NCBI GenBank assembly: GCA_015179125.1
Contig: WHVA01000197.1
Location: 1-64,000, forward strand
DNA: 64,000 nucleotides
Source: Gautieria morchelliformis
Lineage: Eukaryota; Basidiomycota; Agaricomycetes; Gomphales; Gomphaceae
Reading direction: 5' to 3'
Every line of letters starts with the position of its first letter. Position 1 is the stretch's first letter. The notes beneath the pieces were generated by a model that worked only from the letters and a program-made list of their open reading frames with translations, was not told where the DNA came from and made no database searches. The position numbers and the translations under genes were made by a program. Of the stretch, positions 20,982-31,809 are shown one piece after another.

Positions 20982-21677
20982 AGCAGTATGTTTGTGAGGC
21001 ATATGTCCCTGAAAACATAGACGGTCACTTGGTAAATGTACTGACAAAGAATTTGAATACCTACACAACATCTCCTTCAACTTGAGCACATTTCTTGATT
21101 GGTTCATCATAGAAGAACCTCTGCACTTTGGTTATTGCAGTGTTGAATGTTTTCCTTACCCTCCGAAGCTCACTTGCCGAAGTATCTAAATATTGGAAGG
21201 AAAGGGGGTCGCCACTGAAGATATGAGTTGCTGCTGTGCTCATTGAGGTCAGATTTCTGGTAGCATTAGTTATGGGTGCTGGCAGATCCATTCTCAGGAG
21301 TTCATCGGCAGACTTCATGGAGCCAATGACAGAGGAAACCTTCTTCAAAAATATTCCGGTGTCTGTAGCATTATGACGAGTGAGGTCCAGCAAGTGTTTG
21401 CCCTGAGTGCCATTGCTTCCTACCCTTGGGGGAGCAAACATATCAAGAAAGAACTTCCTCCGCACTATACCCCCACCCAGCACAAAGATCTGAAGAAACT
21501 TTGCCACTTGGTCTGCACTGCCAAAGAACTTATGCAGCTCTTCAAAGTTGCTGTCCTCAGTGCTGTGAGATTGAGATGGGACAGGATGGGAGGTGGTGTC
21601 CCTAGGACCGGATTGGCCTAGACTTAGCCTATCAAAGGGTTCCACAAGCTGCTCAAGGGGGGAGGGGGGGCGGTTGT

Positions 21678-22405
21678 TAGAAAGAGTAAGAGTGTCTAAG
21701 TGTTGTATCGAAAGATAATATGATTCAAACTTCTATGTGAAGTTGAATCGAGTGTGCGGTCGTTCCGATGGGAGTAGATCACGCAGAGTGTATGAGCAGT
21801 GAGGCAGATATAACGCAGAAGAATGGATCTCGAGGTGAATAACTATGTGTGGAAATGATGAGTTCAATTGACTAACGAGTACGATATACAGCACAGCTAT
21901 TTATCTATTGTGTGGGATGTGCTATGATATAAGAGGAATGGGAGTGGGGATGAGCATGTGTGTGCGGCTCGGGGGTCGGTGCGCCGGAAGCTGCGGTGGG
22001 TACATACTACGTGAGTTGGAAGGAATGTGATTCTATCTAAGGGCACCAGATGTGTGGTAATTGGAAATAGGGAATGATTGTAGTTAAGATATCAGAATTG
22101 GAATGTGTCTGTTCGAAGGAAGGTGTAGGATGGAAGGAGTAAGGAGGGAATGACGTGCCTGATGGACTAAGCGTCGAGCTGTCCCATGGATCGATGTATC
22201 TCGGGCTCGGGGTTCAGGGATGGATCCACGGATCGCTGAGTCAGCTGTGCATTCATGAGTCGATGGGGTATTGTGGTGGATCGTGTGGATGTGTGTGCAT
22301 TCGAGGGGAAAGGCTGGTGATCAGTGGCACGTGTGTGTTGTGGGTAGGAAGGATTAGATGAGTTAAGGAGAAGTGTGAATGATGTTTTGGGATAGAATTG
22401 TGACA
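21678..22405. mobile_element. 728-bp non-coding insertion, probably a solo LTR
   Basis: GTTGT stands on both sides (21673-21677 and 22406-22410). The paralogue at about 31380 joins the two flanks without it. The insert can be read from TGTTAGAAAGAG to GAATTGTGACA, giving LTR-like TG...CA ends, although the exact left boundary is ambiguous by two bases. No coding capacity was seen. Confidence 0.65.
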
Positions 22406-22865
22406 GTTGTGACAGGTGCCTTATGAGGTTGACCATGGCCTCCTTGTATGTTGTCAGAGGGTGGCTCAGGAGGGGGCAGGCAGGGTACACTAGGGTAAGC
22501 TGGGCCAGGATTGTTGCGGGAGACCGACGGACGTTGCCCATGCTCAGGAAGGGGCAGGCATGGTGCACTAGGGTGATCTGGGCCGGGATTGTTGCGGGAG
22601 GCCAACGGACGTTGCCCATGGTCAAGAAGGGGCAAGCATGGTACACTAGGGTGAGCTGTGCCGGGATTGTCGCTGGAGGCTGATGGATGTTGCCCTAGGA
22701 ATGTCAACTTCAGCGTCTTTAGCGACACGGAAGGATCCATCTGGTTGTTTGAGAGACATAAAAAAGTCATAGAGCCCTTTGCTTCATTAAACACAGCCAC
22801 GTACGTTTAGTCACGGGAAACGTCCAAGTGATCAATAATGCCACAATGGGGAAGTTCAGGGCACT

Positions 22866-23379
22866 ACACACAGATTGATTTGGTCCCACCCGCCTCTGGG
22901 CCCAGGCCTGCCAACAATCGACAAAGCACACACGGACGCGTAAGTGGGTAAAAGATGAGGTGCTTGATGAGGGCCGCCGCCAAATCCACCGTCGGGGTGT
23001 TGAGCAGCGAGAATAGTATCAATAGCCCTGAGATTGCGAGCTTGACGGGTCACATATAACACTAGTGAGACACCGCACACCTTTGTTTATTGTCCGGGTC
23101 CAAGCCCGCACCAAGTAAACTGAACCCATGTAACGACCAGAACATAAACCACGCCTGGCTGGCATCCTGGTAGGCGTAATGCTTTGGAAAACCTTGAAGA
23201 AGGGCGCGTGCGATAAAGCTCAAGTAACCCTTACGATTGAGGGTGAAAGTGGCTGATGACGACTCTGAGATAATTTCCTCTGTCTCACGCTGTACGCGGG
23301 ATGTAGGGGTCGGGAAACCATCGTCGGGTGTGTGCCTTAGCATGGAGAGCGTGTATGGCGAAATGTCAGGTCTAGACAA
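22866..23379 (-). pseudogene. RAM1: Protein farnesyltransferase beta subunit, N-terminal fragment
   Basis: The minus strand reads RHTPDDGFPTPTSRVQRETE, then LNRKGYLSFIARALLQGFP, YQDASQAWFMFWSLHGFSLL, then after a 60-nt-scale intron (donor within CAAAG|GTGTGC, acceptor TCTCAG) IDTILAAQHPDGGFGGGPHQ and APHLLPTYASVCAL. These are the first part of the alpha/alpha-barrel and the GGFGGGP(G/H)Q repeat of the enzyme that attaches farnesyl to Ras-type CaaX proteins. The frame leaves the family after GRPGPRGGWDQI, so the zinc-ligand and later repeats are missing. The fragment lies between repeat blocks and is probably a duplicated, truncated copy. Confidence 0.8.
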
Positions 23380-23459
23380 TCGGCCCAGTTATTCGGTGGA
23401 GGTTCTAAAGACGGCATGTTCCGGGCCCCTTTGATTCTGCAGGTGACCGGTGACGTCCC

Positions 23460-24560
23460 ATACGCGCATCCTGGAATCCATACTCGTCTATCTACTGTCT
23501 TTGCCCTTATCCTGTATATGAGTAATTGGCTAATCCTGCATCACAAGGTTACTCGCTCTACGGCTTCTATTTCTTGACACAACCAGCCTGTGACTAGGAC
23601 ATGCAACTCTGCGCTGGTCAGGCTGCTTACCTGTCCCCAGTCTTTGACCATGACTCTTTTTCTAGGGCGGTCACATCTCGTGCCAGTCTATAGATCATCT
23701 CAAAGGTGTCACCTACTGTTGTTTCTGCTGCTCTCGTGCAATCGATAACAAATCTATTCCATAACAATTCACCTTGCCTTTGTGACGAGGGGACGATACG
23801 ACATAAATGGTCCCCACACGTTTCGTTAAGCAGCACGTAACATACCGACGATCCAGTTATGATATGCGAGTATTTTCGTTCATGCCGTTGTTCATGGCTC
23901 TCCAATCTGCAATACGCGCCCTCTCACTCATGCGTTGTCCCCAACAACCTTCTCCATCGTCAGGGTAGCCCAGTTGCTCATACACCCGGACCTCTACGCT
24001 CGACCGTCTTACACTTGACTCACTATATAGGAAGAAAGCTTCAGGGTTATCCATGAACAACGACTGACCGTCAAGCGCATAGTGCACTGCAGTCTGTGTA
24101 CGTGTCCGTACGTCTACGTCGTTCTCTTTGATTACCTAACTATCGCATAGGTTCCATCTTGCCCACAAGGGAGGCAATCCTCTGCGACTCTAGGTTGACA
24201 TTCAGGGTGCATACTTCAATCCCGCATGGCGGCCGCATCATCCCCTGGTGCATCATTTACATGGCCCGGCGGGGTCGGGCCAGCGCCGATGTATGACGGT
24301 ACTGAGTACTGCACAGCAACCATGAAAATACTAGGGCATAGGTTGCTATGCACCATTCCGAAGAGATGTTCACTCCCTCATGCTAATTGGATAGGCATGG
24401 TATCTTCGGCTGTTAATAATACTCCATCCACTCTCTCCACCTTATCATAATCTGCGGGGGCAATTAATGTGACGTACCCTGTTAGTCCCTGTTGTTTGTG
24501 CGCACACTCAACCTCAAAACGCGAAAGGTTTAAGTACGGGGAAGGGCTTTCAATGAAGAC
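23460..24560 (-). pseudogene. Family U copy 3 (unknown function)
   Basis: The segments shared with 4.1-5.0 kb are all here: a VLLTAEDTMPIQLA exon ending in TGA, SVPSYIGAGPTPPGHV, MDNPEAFFLYSE near 24050, and a 3' part with GDTFEMIYRLARDVTALEKE. It follows the kinase-like gene at 24.65-26.0 kb in the same direction, as the remnant at 34.9-35.1 kb follows the second kinase copy, so kinase and U move together as one duplicated block. No function recognised. Confidence 0.45.
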
Positions 24561-24652
24561 CTCGACAAAATTGTATTTGTAGACACCGCAGACACCACAA
24601 CTCTTTACATCCTGAGATAAAGCTGCTTTGACATGCGAAGAGTTTGAGGAGA

Positions 24653-25992
24653 TCAGGCATTGTTAAAATCTGCCCAACTACATTTCAATTCATCCGGCAA
24701 TGGCACCCTTGGCGACAGCCATCCTTCTCGATCCAGCTCTGCCAACTCTTCGCCGAACGGCACATTCATTTGCAGACGCGAGCGGAACCAGTCCCGGGCA
24801 CGCGGTTTGATCCCGAGTGCAGAAAATACACCAAATATACTGATAAAAGGCACCCCACGGTCAATGGTGTGCGCTCTCGTGTAATCTCAGGAAAAGTCCC
24901 ACCTCACCATGTCCTCCAAGGCAACCTCCTTCTGCTCGGAAGGTGGTCCGAGCGTCGTACACAGAGCAAAATCAAGCAGGACGACATTACAGTCCTGGTT
25001 TGAAGGGTTATGGTGAATGATCACATTATCCCCTTTTATATCGTCATGAACAACACCGCACTCGTGTATTTCGTGTAATGCTGTAGCAAGTGCATCTCCC
25101 TAAGAGGTAAACCTATCAGTACAAAGCAGATGAAGGTAATAAAATCTTTGTACGAGGTTGAATATACCAACTTCGTCTAGTCCAAGTTGATCTGCGGTCA
25201 TCGTGGATGCAGTGGGGCCTTCGATCACTTCCATAACATGTCCAAACGTCGCCTCTCCATTCGGAAGTAGGCACTGTTGAGATATGTGAACCTACCCCAG
25301 AAGATGAGACGGCAAATACCTTGCAAAAGCCATATGACCAAGGGACGCTGCGGCCTGTGAAACCAGCAATGGAGTTAATACTGCTGTAGCACGTAGCCTA
25401 GAGTGAAGAACTTGCCCTGTAAAGCTCTCATGCGATCATATGCCCAAGCTTCATTAGCTGCCAATCGTGCACCGGGCAGCCACTCAGCCCGTTCTAAATT
25501 ACCCCATAGATCTTCACTTTCAGGACCAAAGCCTAAATAGCTTTCTTGAAACAATTTGATAATCACTGGTACTGGTAGCACGTCGGGTAAATCCTGTGAG
25601 GTCATAACACCCCTCCAGACTTGAGACCACTTGCCGTCTCCGCCTTGAATGGGAGCTTGCAAAACTAGTAGGGGCATGGTGACGTTATACCCAGTGCACT
25701 GCCGGATAAGTGGAGGGAGCTCGCGGGTTCCAGAAGACGGATTACCATGATATGACCCCATGTAGTTCGTTACGGTAAGAACATGACCAGGATGAAGGGG
25801 GGCTTTGATGGATGCTTTCTTGTACGCGCGCAGCCTGGCCCAAAAAGTCTCCAGATCCTCCTCTGTTTGTGGGCATTTGAAGTAGAAAAACCCGCTTTCG
25901 ATGTTCACAGGTGGTGCTCGGGGCGCCATGTATGTTGTTCGGTTCCCAGGTATTGCAATGGAGCTCAAAGGCAGCTCAGCCGCCACCAGCAC
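24653..25992 (-). pseudogene. Protein-kinase-like gene, copy C (premature stop)
   Basis: The N-terminal lobe includes VNIESGFFYFKCP, an ATP-lysine region (VPVIIKLFQESYL) and NEAWAYDRMRALQG. Short introns follow. The catalytic loop reads VVHDDIKGDN and the metal-loop LLDFAL in place of DFG. A TGA follows VRWDFS (about 24880), where copy A has GGA, and the C-terminal part (RSRLQMNVPFGEELAELD) continues in frame after it. Copy B has the TGA at the same place, so both descend from one inactivated ancestor or share a shortened C terminus. Confidence 0.7.
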
Positions 25993-26155
25993 CGGTGCTT
26001 GAGACTTTCGGCGGAGCTCAAAATCTGCCGGTCAACCTATTTTCCCACGGTCTAGACCAGTCCTGCTCCAGACACGTGTAGTGGCCCAAGACAGCTAAGT
26101 AAACCCCTTTCTCACATACCTACTGACATCTCCACGCTTGTACACGCGTTAAAAC

Positions 26156-26755
26156 ATGCCAGTCGCCACTAACGCGCCAGCCAACTCGCAGCCCGGGGAC
26201 TCTAGCGCCCAACCAGATCCTCCCCAGTCGACGCGCTCACCCACACCTGCCCAAGACCCTGGCGACCCGATAGCAATGCTGAATAGCAGAGGGATTACCG
26301 AAGGTAGCAAATCTGACATTTCGCTATTAGCTTCAGCCCTGGAATCCTTTGGGGAATTCAAGCGCAGCACCACATGGAACATTGGCAAAGAGTGGGCCAC
26401 GCAACTCATTGCCATCATGAAGCTTTTGCGAGAGGCCTCTCGCCTCTACGGTAACAACAGACTGGCCGCCAACAATGACCTGCAAAAGGCCGTCGCTGAC
26501 ATCAAGGAAGCAGCTGCCTCTGGCCATGGTCAAGTGATCCAGTCTGCTAGTGGAAACTCCTCCTATGCTGCAGCTGCAAAATGGGGCATAGGAGCTGGCT
26601 CAAAGCAGGTGGCGATGCAAAAACAAATGATGATGGCTGACCTGCAGCAGAAACAGATCCTCGTCTCACTGAAAAACGTCCCCAAAGAAGCTCCCTTGTT
26701 CAGATGGGAGCCTTCAGTCATCACCAGGTTCAGCAGTGGCATAATTGCTACCTAA
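26156..26755 (+). CDS. LINE ORF1 (gag-like) N-terminal part, 199 aa
   Basis: Open frame MPVATNAPANSQPG... with a Pro/Ser-rich start, then an alpha-helical region (DISLLASALESFGEFKRS, LQKAVADIKEAA) and SSYAAAAKWG, typical in layout of Tad1-clade LINE ORF1 proteins, which bind the element RNA. It stops at TAA before the RNA-recognition-like and zinc-knuckle parts that follow in other frames. Confidence 0.55.
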   Translation: MPVATNAPANSQPGDSSAQPDPPQSTRSPTPAQDPGDPIAMLNSRGITEGSKSDISLLASALESFGEFKRSTTWNIGKEWATQLIAIMKLLREASRLYGNNRLAANNDLQKAVADIKEAAASGHGQVIQSASGNSSYAAAAKWGIGAGSKQVAMQKQMMMADLQQKQILVSLKNVPKEAPLFRWEPSVITRFSSGIIAT

Positions 26756-28622
26756 TTTGAACAAAGCCCAAGTGACCTCCCGCCGATGATGGCCCTCCCC
26801 TTGTGAGGCATCACCAAATCCACCGCAGGTAATATATCACTTACATTCAAAAATGCAGACGTGGCAAACAGGACTCGAGCGCACGCCGAAAACTAGGTCA
26901 AGCTTATTGACCCAATGGCCACCACCCCTACACGGTCGTGGCACACAATGCGTCTACGAGCTTCTGGTCTGACTCTGACGACCTCCACTCTGCTATTGAT
27001 GACCTCGAAACAACCCACTTGGACAATGCGCCGGATGGATGCCAGATCGCCAATCTCGCTTGGCTCAACAGTGTCGAGTCCCGTGACAAAACAAAATGGA
27101 GCCCCCTCATGATAAGCTACAAAACGAAGACATCTGCCAATGCTGCAATTGAACACGGTATAGTCATTGAAGGTATTCTCTGCAGTGTCAGTATGTACAT
27201 CCCAAGACCCCTACAGTGCTACTGGTGCCAGGACTGGGGGCACCGGGCGACGGGGTGCACCGGGGAGGCACGCTGCGGTTGATGCGCCACCCCCCACTCT
27301 ACTTCTGACATCACCTGCACTCACGAGCAGCCATGCCCCTCAGGCCACAGCTGCACGACAAAGAAACCCATATGTGCCAACTGCCGAGGCGACCACCCAA
27401 GCTGGACTCGCACTTGCCTGGCCGCAGAGACCGCCATTGAAGTGCTTGAGTATGCCCTGCCGGTCTGGTACATGCCCCCACACAAGAACCCTGGCTCGAA
27501 TCAGTGCACCGGATCAGTAGGCCATGCAAAAGTCCTGGAAAAGGTACAAAGACTAGGCTGTCTATTGATTACCGGAGCATACAGATCGACAGCCACAGAC
27601 CTCTTGGAGCTCCATACCATGATCCCTCCTGTTCGTCTCTGCCTCGAAGACACCTGCAATCGTGAGGCACTGCGCCTTGCCAGCTGGCTAGAAGCCCACC
27701 CTCTGTTCAAGACAGTCCGACATTGTGCAAGGGGCCATCCTTGCTCACACCCCTCCCCTATCCACCTTCTTCTATTGAGGTACAAGATTCGCCCACACAC
27801 GATCGAGACAATCGACCCAGCCGGACAGCACCCTAGCTGGTGTCCCCAGTTCACCTCTCACATAGCAGAAAGTAGACCTGACACAGTGAGTAATCTCAGG
27901 ATGAGACTTGATGACTTGCACATCTACTCGGACGGCTCTGGCTTCAAGGGCAGCATTGGGGTAGCAGCCATTATCCTGCAAACTGGTGAAGTGCTCCAGT
28001 TCAGGCTAGGCAAGGAATCAAAACTAATGTGCCTTGAGTGCTGCAACGCTCACTGGGAGATGTCTCCTCAGAAGCTGAGGAAGGAGGGTGGTGTCCGAGG
28101 TATCGCTCCAGGGCTTTCTTGGCCTGGGTATCAGCGAGTTTGTTACCTGCAGTGCATGTATGTCTGGTACCCATCCCAGATGGACATGTACTTGGCAGTG
28201 GCGGCGCTTCAACCTGTGAATGGTGGAGTGGATCTTGTCAAGGATGTACTGGGCTGGCTGGGCACGGTTGTTCCGCAGGGCCTGGATGGCAGCTTGGTTA
28301 TCCAGCGCACGCCATCTTGACTTGGGGTATTCTCTAGAAGTGTCAGTGCCAGTAGAATACCCACAAGTTCACCTTCAAAGAGCATGTATATCAGTACTCC
28401 AATGATGGCGGAAGATCTGGTCCAGATCCCCCTGCTTTCATAGGATGTCCAAAATTGACTCAAGGCTGCCCAACCACAAGATGTACAAGATGCTCAGCTC
28501 CCTGCCTCACTGTGTGACAAGCATCCTTGTTCAATTGTGTACTGGCCACATATCGCTTAATCTCTTCCTTAATAAGATCAAAGCTGTAGACTCAGCCCTA
28601 TGTGCACGCTGCCAGCTGTCAG
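26156..28622 (+). pseudogene. Tad1-like LINE, internally deleted and rearranged
   Basis: A gag-like ORF1 (26156-26755, 199 aa) continues in broken frames to an RNA-binding zinc knuckle (CYWCQDWGHRATGC, about 27220). It then jumps, without endonuclease and most of RT, to the end of RT (VQRLGCLLITGAYRST, 27550) and RNase H (DDLHIYSDGSGFKGSIGVAA, 27910). The segment about 28025-28440 is inverted and carries the rest of RNase H on the other strand. The plus strand resumes with LVQLCTGHISLN and CARCQLS and is cut at the palindromic LTR pair. Confidence 0.8.
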
Positions 28623-29582
28623 TGTAAGGGCAACCCTGGCTAGTTGTGGAGATCACACTACCACACAACTGACAAGGGGAAATCCAAAGTATGTATAAAT
28701 GAACAGAGTATACAAGAGAGGGGATTCTCACCTGACAAGGGGAAATCCAAAGAGAAAAGTCTAAGGACCCCCAATGTCAGCGAGCCCGTATTATACTACG
28801 CTGCGCAGCCAGGGACAACACTTGGCACCCGCCATCAACCCTGCATCCCCCTGACCTCCCCGACCCTTGATCGACCCTTGATGCCACCTATTATGCGAGT
28901 CGCTTGATTTCCGACACTGTTCCGGGAGTGGAAGTCGGAAATTGGAGTGGAACTGGCAAGGCGAACAGAACTGGTGGAAGTTCTCCCAGAAGCGGAATCA
29001 TTTCCGAAAGCGGAGGCGGAGATGGAATCGGAACTGGAAGCGGAGTCGGAAATGGAGTCGGAACTGGGTGTGGTGTCGGAACTGGAAATGGAAAGCAGGG
29101 TGTCCCCTGACAGTCAAGGGACACCCTGTTTTCCATTTCCAGTCCCGACTCCATTTCCGACTCCGCTTCCAGTTCCGATTCCATCTTCAACTCCGCTTTC
29201 GGAAATGATTCCGCTTCTGGCAGAACTTCCACCAGTTCTGTTCACTTTGCCAATTCCACTCCAATTTCCGACTTCCACTCCCGGAACAGTGTCGGAAATC
29301 AAGCATCTCGCATAATAGGTGGCATCAAGGGTCTATCAAGGGTCGGGGAGGTCAGGGGGATGCAGGGTTGATGGCGGGTGCCAAGTGTTGTCCCTGGCTG
29401 CGCAGCGTAGTATAATACGGGCTCGCTGACATTGGGGGTCCTTAGACTTTTCTCTTTGGATTTCCCCTTGCCAGGTGAGAATCCCCTCTCTTGTATACTC
29501 TGTTCATTTATACATACTTTGGATTTCCCCTTGTCAGTTGTGTGGTAGTGTGATCTCCACAGCAGCTAGGGTTGCCCTTACA
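28623..29582. repeat. 960-bp palindrome: two Gypsy LTRs fused 5' end to 5' end
   Basis: The left arm (28623-29112, minus-oriented LTR) and right arm (29113-29582, plus-oriented LTR) are near-identical inverted copies with essentially no spacer; the centre reads CCCTGACAGTCAAGGG. Both arms match the Gypsy 3' LTR at 51460-51945 (TGTCAGGG... to ...GCCCTTACA). Arms differ mainly by an 18-bp length difference in a GGAACTGGAA-rich stretch. No matching 5-bp duplication flanks the pair (GTCAG left, CCAAC right). Confidence 0.9.
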
Positions 29583-29589
29583 CCAACAC

Positions 29590-31666
29590 TCACAAACTAT
29601 GTGGTATACAAGATGTAATGTTGGTGCATATGCATTGGAATTTGGTATGTACATACAACCTTTGTTGTCTAATTCTCCACAAAGTTGAATTCTGTGTTAG
29701 TTAGAAGCACAGCCCATGGTCCCTGAGAGCAAGATAACACAAGAAAGCTAGGGTGAAGCGCACAGGCCAAGCATCATCATCAGTGGTATTTGAGCCTCTG
29801 ATAACTTGACAATGATGAACAGTTCCAGGTGTGTGCTGCCTCCTAGGATATTTCTCTGCCAGGTCAACCGACGAGCAGGCCTTATGGTGCCAGCCAGATG
29901 GCTTACCCCATATCATACCTCGATGATTGCATGAATCTGATAATACAGCATAAGGGCAATGGCTGCCAAACACATATCTATTAAACTCAAGGTGAGAATA
30001 CTAAGCTGCAATTTAATTCTTCAAGACTTACTTGCGAATTTGTGGTATCATCTTTGACATTTCTGGAATGTTGTCATCCATTTTATATTTTTCCTTACGA
30101 AGCCTGATGGGTCCTTTCCTGCACATCTCCACATGTTGATCCCATTCATCTGCATCCAGGCTCTTCACAATCTGTAGACAATCTTAGGAAGAATAAGATT
30201 GTAAAGGGTACATTGCTAACCTTCGCTTCATGTAGGACCAGGACATGTTGATCACTGGTGTCATGTAAGTCTTGCTCCGTGAGGATCAAGACATGATCAA
30301 TGTATGATTTATCTGGAGTGTACCACCCATTAGTGTGATGCTATAGCATTGAGTTGGTACTTACTTTTGATCCGGTTATCTGGCGTGTATTGAGCCCTGA
30401 TCGAAATAATCTGACGGCCAACCTTAGGAAAATCTTTTTCATCATACCAGGCTGTAAGTAGTTCATTCATCACCCGGGCCACCGGAACCAGTATGTTTAC
30501 TACACATATGTCTCTGAAAACATGCAAGGTCACTTGGTAAGTGTACTGACCAAGAATTTGAACACTTACACGACATCTCCTTCAACTTGAGCAAATCTTG
30601 CAATTGGTTCATCATAGAAGAATCTCCCCACTTTGGCTATCGCAGTGTAGAAATCCTTCTTTGCTCTCCGAACCTCACTTGACAAATTATTTAAATACTC
30701 GAAGTGAAGGGGGTCGTGACTGAATACACGATTTGCTGTCGTGCTCTCTGAGGTTGTATTTGTTGTAGCAGTAGTTATAGGTGCCGGCAAATCCATTCTC
30801 AGGAGTTGATTGGCAGACTTCATGGAGCCAATGATTGAGGAAACCTTGTTCAAAAATATTCCAGTGTCCGTAGCATTATCTCGAGCAAGGTCGAGCAAGG
30901 TTTTACCATGACTGCTGTCGCTGCCTGCCCTTGGAGGAGCAAACATGTCAAGAAAGAAGTTCTTCCGTGCTTTACCGCCAGCCAGTCTAAAAATCTGAAG
31001 AAACTTTGCCACTTGATCTGCACTGCCAAAGAACTCATGCAGCTCTTCAAAGTTGCTGTCATCGGCACTGTGAGAAAGAGATGGGACAGGATGGGAGGTG
31101 GTGTCCCTAGGACCCGATTGGCCTAGACTTAGCCTGTCAAGGGGGTCTACAATCTGCTCAGGTGCAGGATTGCGACGGATGCCTTGAGCATGAGGTTGAC
31201 CCTGGCCTCCTTGTATATTGCCGGAGGGTGGCCCAGGAGGGCCCACGCGTGGGGCATATGGCAGACTATGGTGAGCTGGGCCAGGATTGTTGCGGGAGAC
31301 CAACGGAGGGTCAGCGTGGGGAATCTCAGATGGGCCTCGCCTATCCAAGGGCTCCACAACATGCTCAGGGGGGCGGTTGCGACGAGTGCCTTGAGCATGA
31401 GATTGACCATGACCTCCTGGTATGTTGCCGGAGGGTGGCCCACTGGCAGGAGGGCGCAGGCGTGGGGCATATGGCAGACTAGGGTTAGCTGGGCCGGGAT
31501 TGCTGTGGGAGGCCGATGGATGCTGCCCTAGGCTAGCAGGGAGCTCGTTTAGATAGCCAGCGGGGGGCCTCTCGTACGAAGATAGGGCGGGAGGGGGATT
31601 GTTGCGACTGTCCGAAGCTTGCCCTTGGCCAGGCTGGGTGCCGCGGCCATGTCCTCTGTCAGTCAT
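29590..31666 (-). CDS. Family P copy 1 (Pro/Asn-rich protein, unknown function), best-preserved copy
   Basis: Exon 1 (31666-30570, 365 codons) starts MTDRGHGRGTQPG and has two imperfect repeats of the type SRNNPGPAHxSLPYAPR with GQxHAQGxRRN spacers, then a folded-looking domain (FEELHEFFGSADQVAKFLQ, KNFFLDMFAPPRAGS, FYDEPIARFAQVEGD). A 56-nt intron (30514-30569, GTAAGT...CAG) leads in phase to DICVVNILVPVARVMNELL and TAWYDEKDFPKVG. Later exons include KSLDADEWDQHVEMCRKG (about 30150) and GMIWGKPSGWHH (about 29900). Exon borders downstream of 30400 are estimates. No known domain. The gene faces away from a PLD fragment; the pair recurs inverted at 54-56 kb. Confidence 0.55.
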
Positions 31667-31809
31667 AGCGCAGTGAGTGATAGCTAGGCGAGTATCAGAG
31701 AGTTATGAAGAGGGCGCACAGCAGGGGAGTGGGGGTCAAGAGCACGATGCTTGCTTATCCGTTATCGATCGCAATCAGCATGAGTCACTTCTATAATAGG
31801 TGATATCCT

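Larger units (their letters stand above)
19631..22700 (-). pseudogene. Family P copy 2 (Pro/Asn-rich protein, unknown function), interrupted
   Basis: Colinear with the 29.6-31.7 kb copy on the minus strand. Exons seen: three to four 26-residue repeats of the type RNNPGPxHPSxPCLP (22.4-22.7 kb), then SADQVAKFLQIF and KNFFLDMFAPPR-like sequence (21645-21061), then VMNELLTAWYDEK (about 20470), a segment KSLDADEWDRLTEMCKK followed by TGA where the other copy has GGA, and GMIWGKPSDWHH (about 19930). It is broken by a Copia LTR at 20484-20981 inside the VMNELL exon and by an LTR-like insert at 21678-22405. Confidence 0.7.

Noticed and set aside
28025..28320. C-terminal third of the long frame 27442-28320
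   Set aside because: It is read from the inverted segment; the opposite strand carries the RNase H motifs.
28947..29315. 122-aa ORF and its mirror frames crossing the LTR palindrome
   Set aside because: It is a translation of GGAACTGGAA-type low-complexity LTR sequence read into its own reverse complement; no independent protein evidence.
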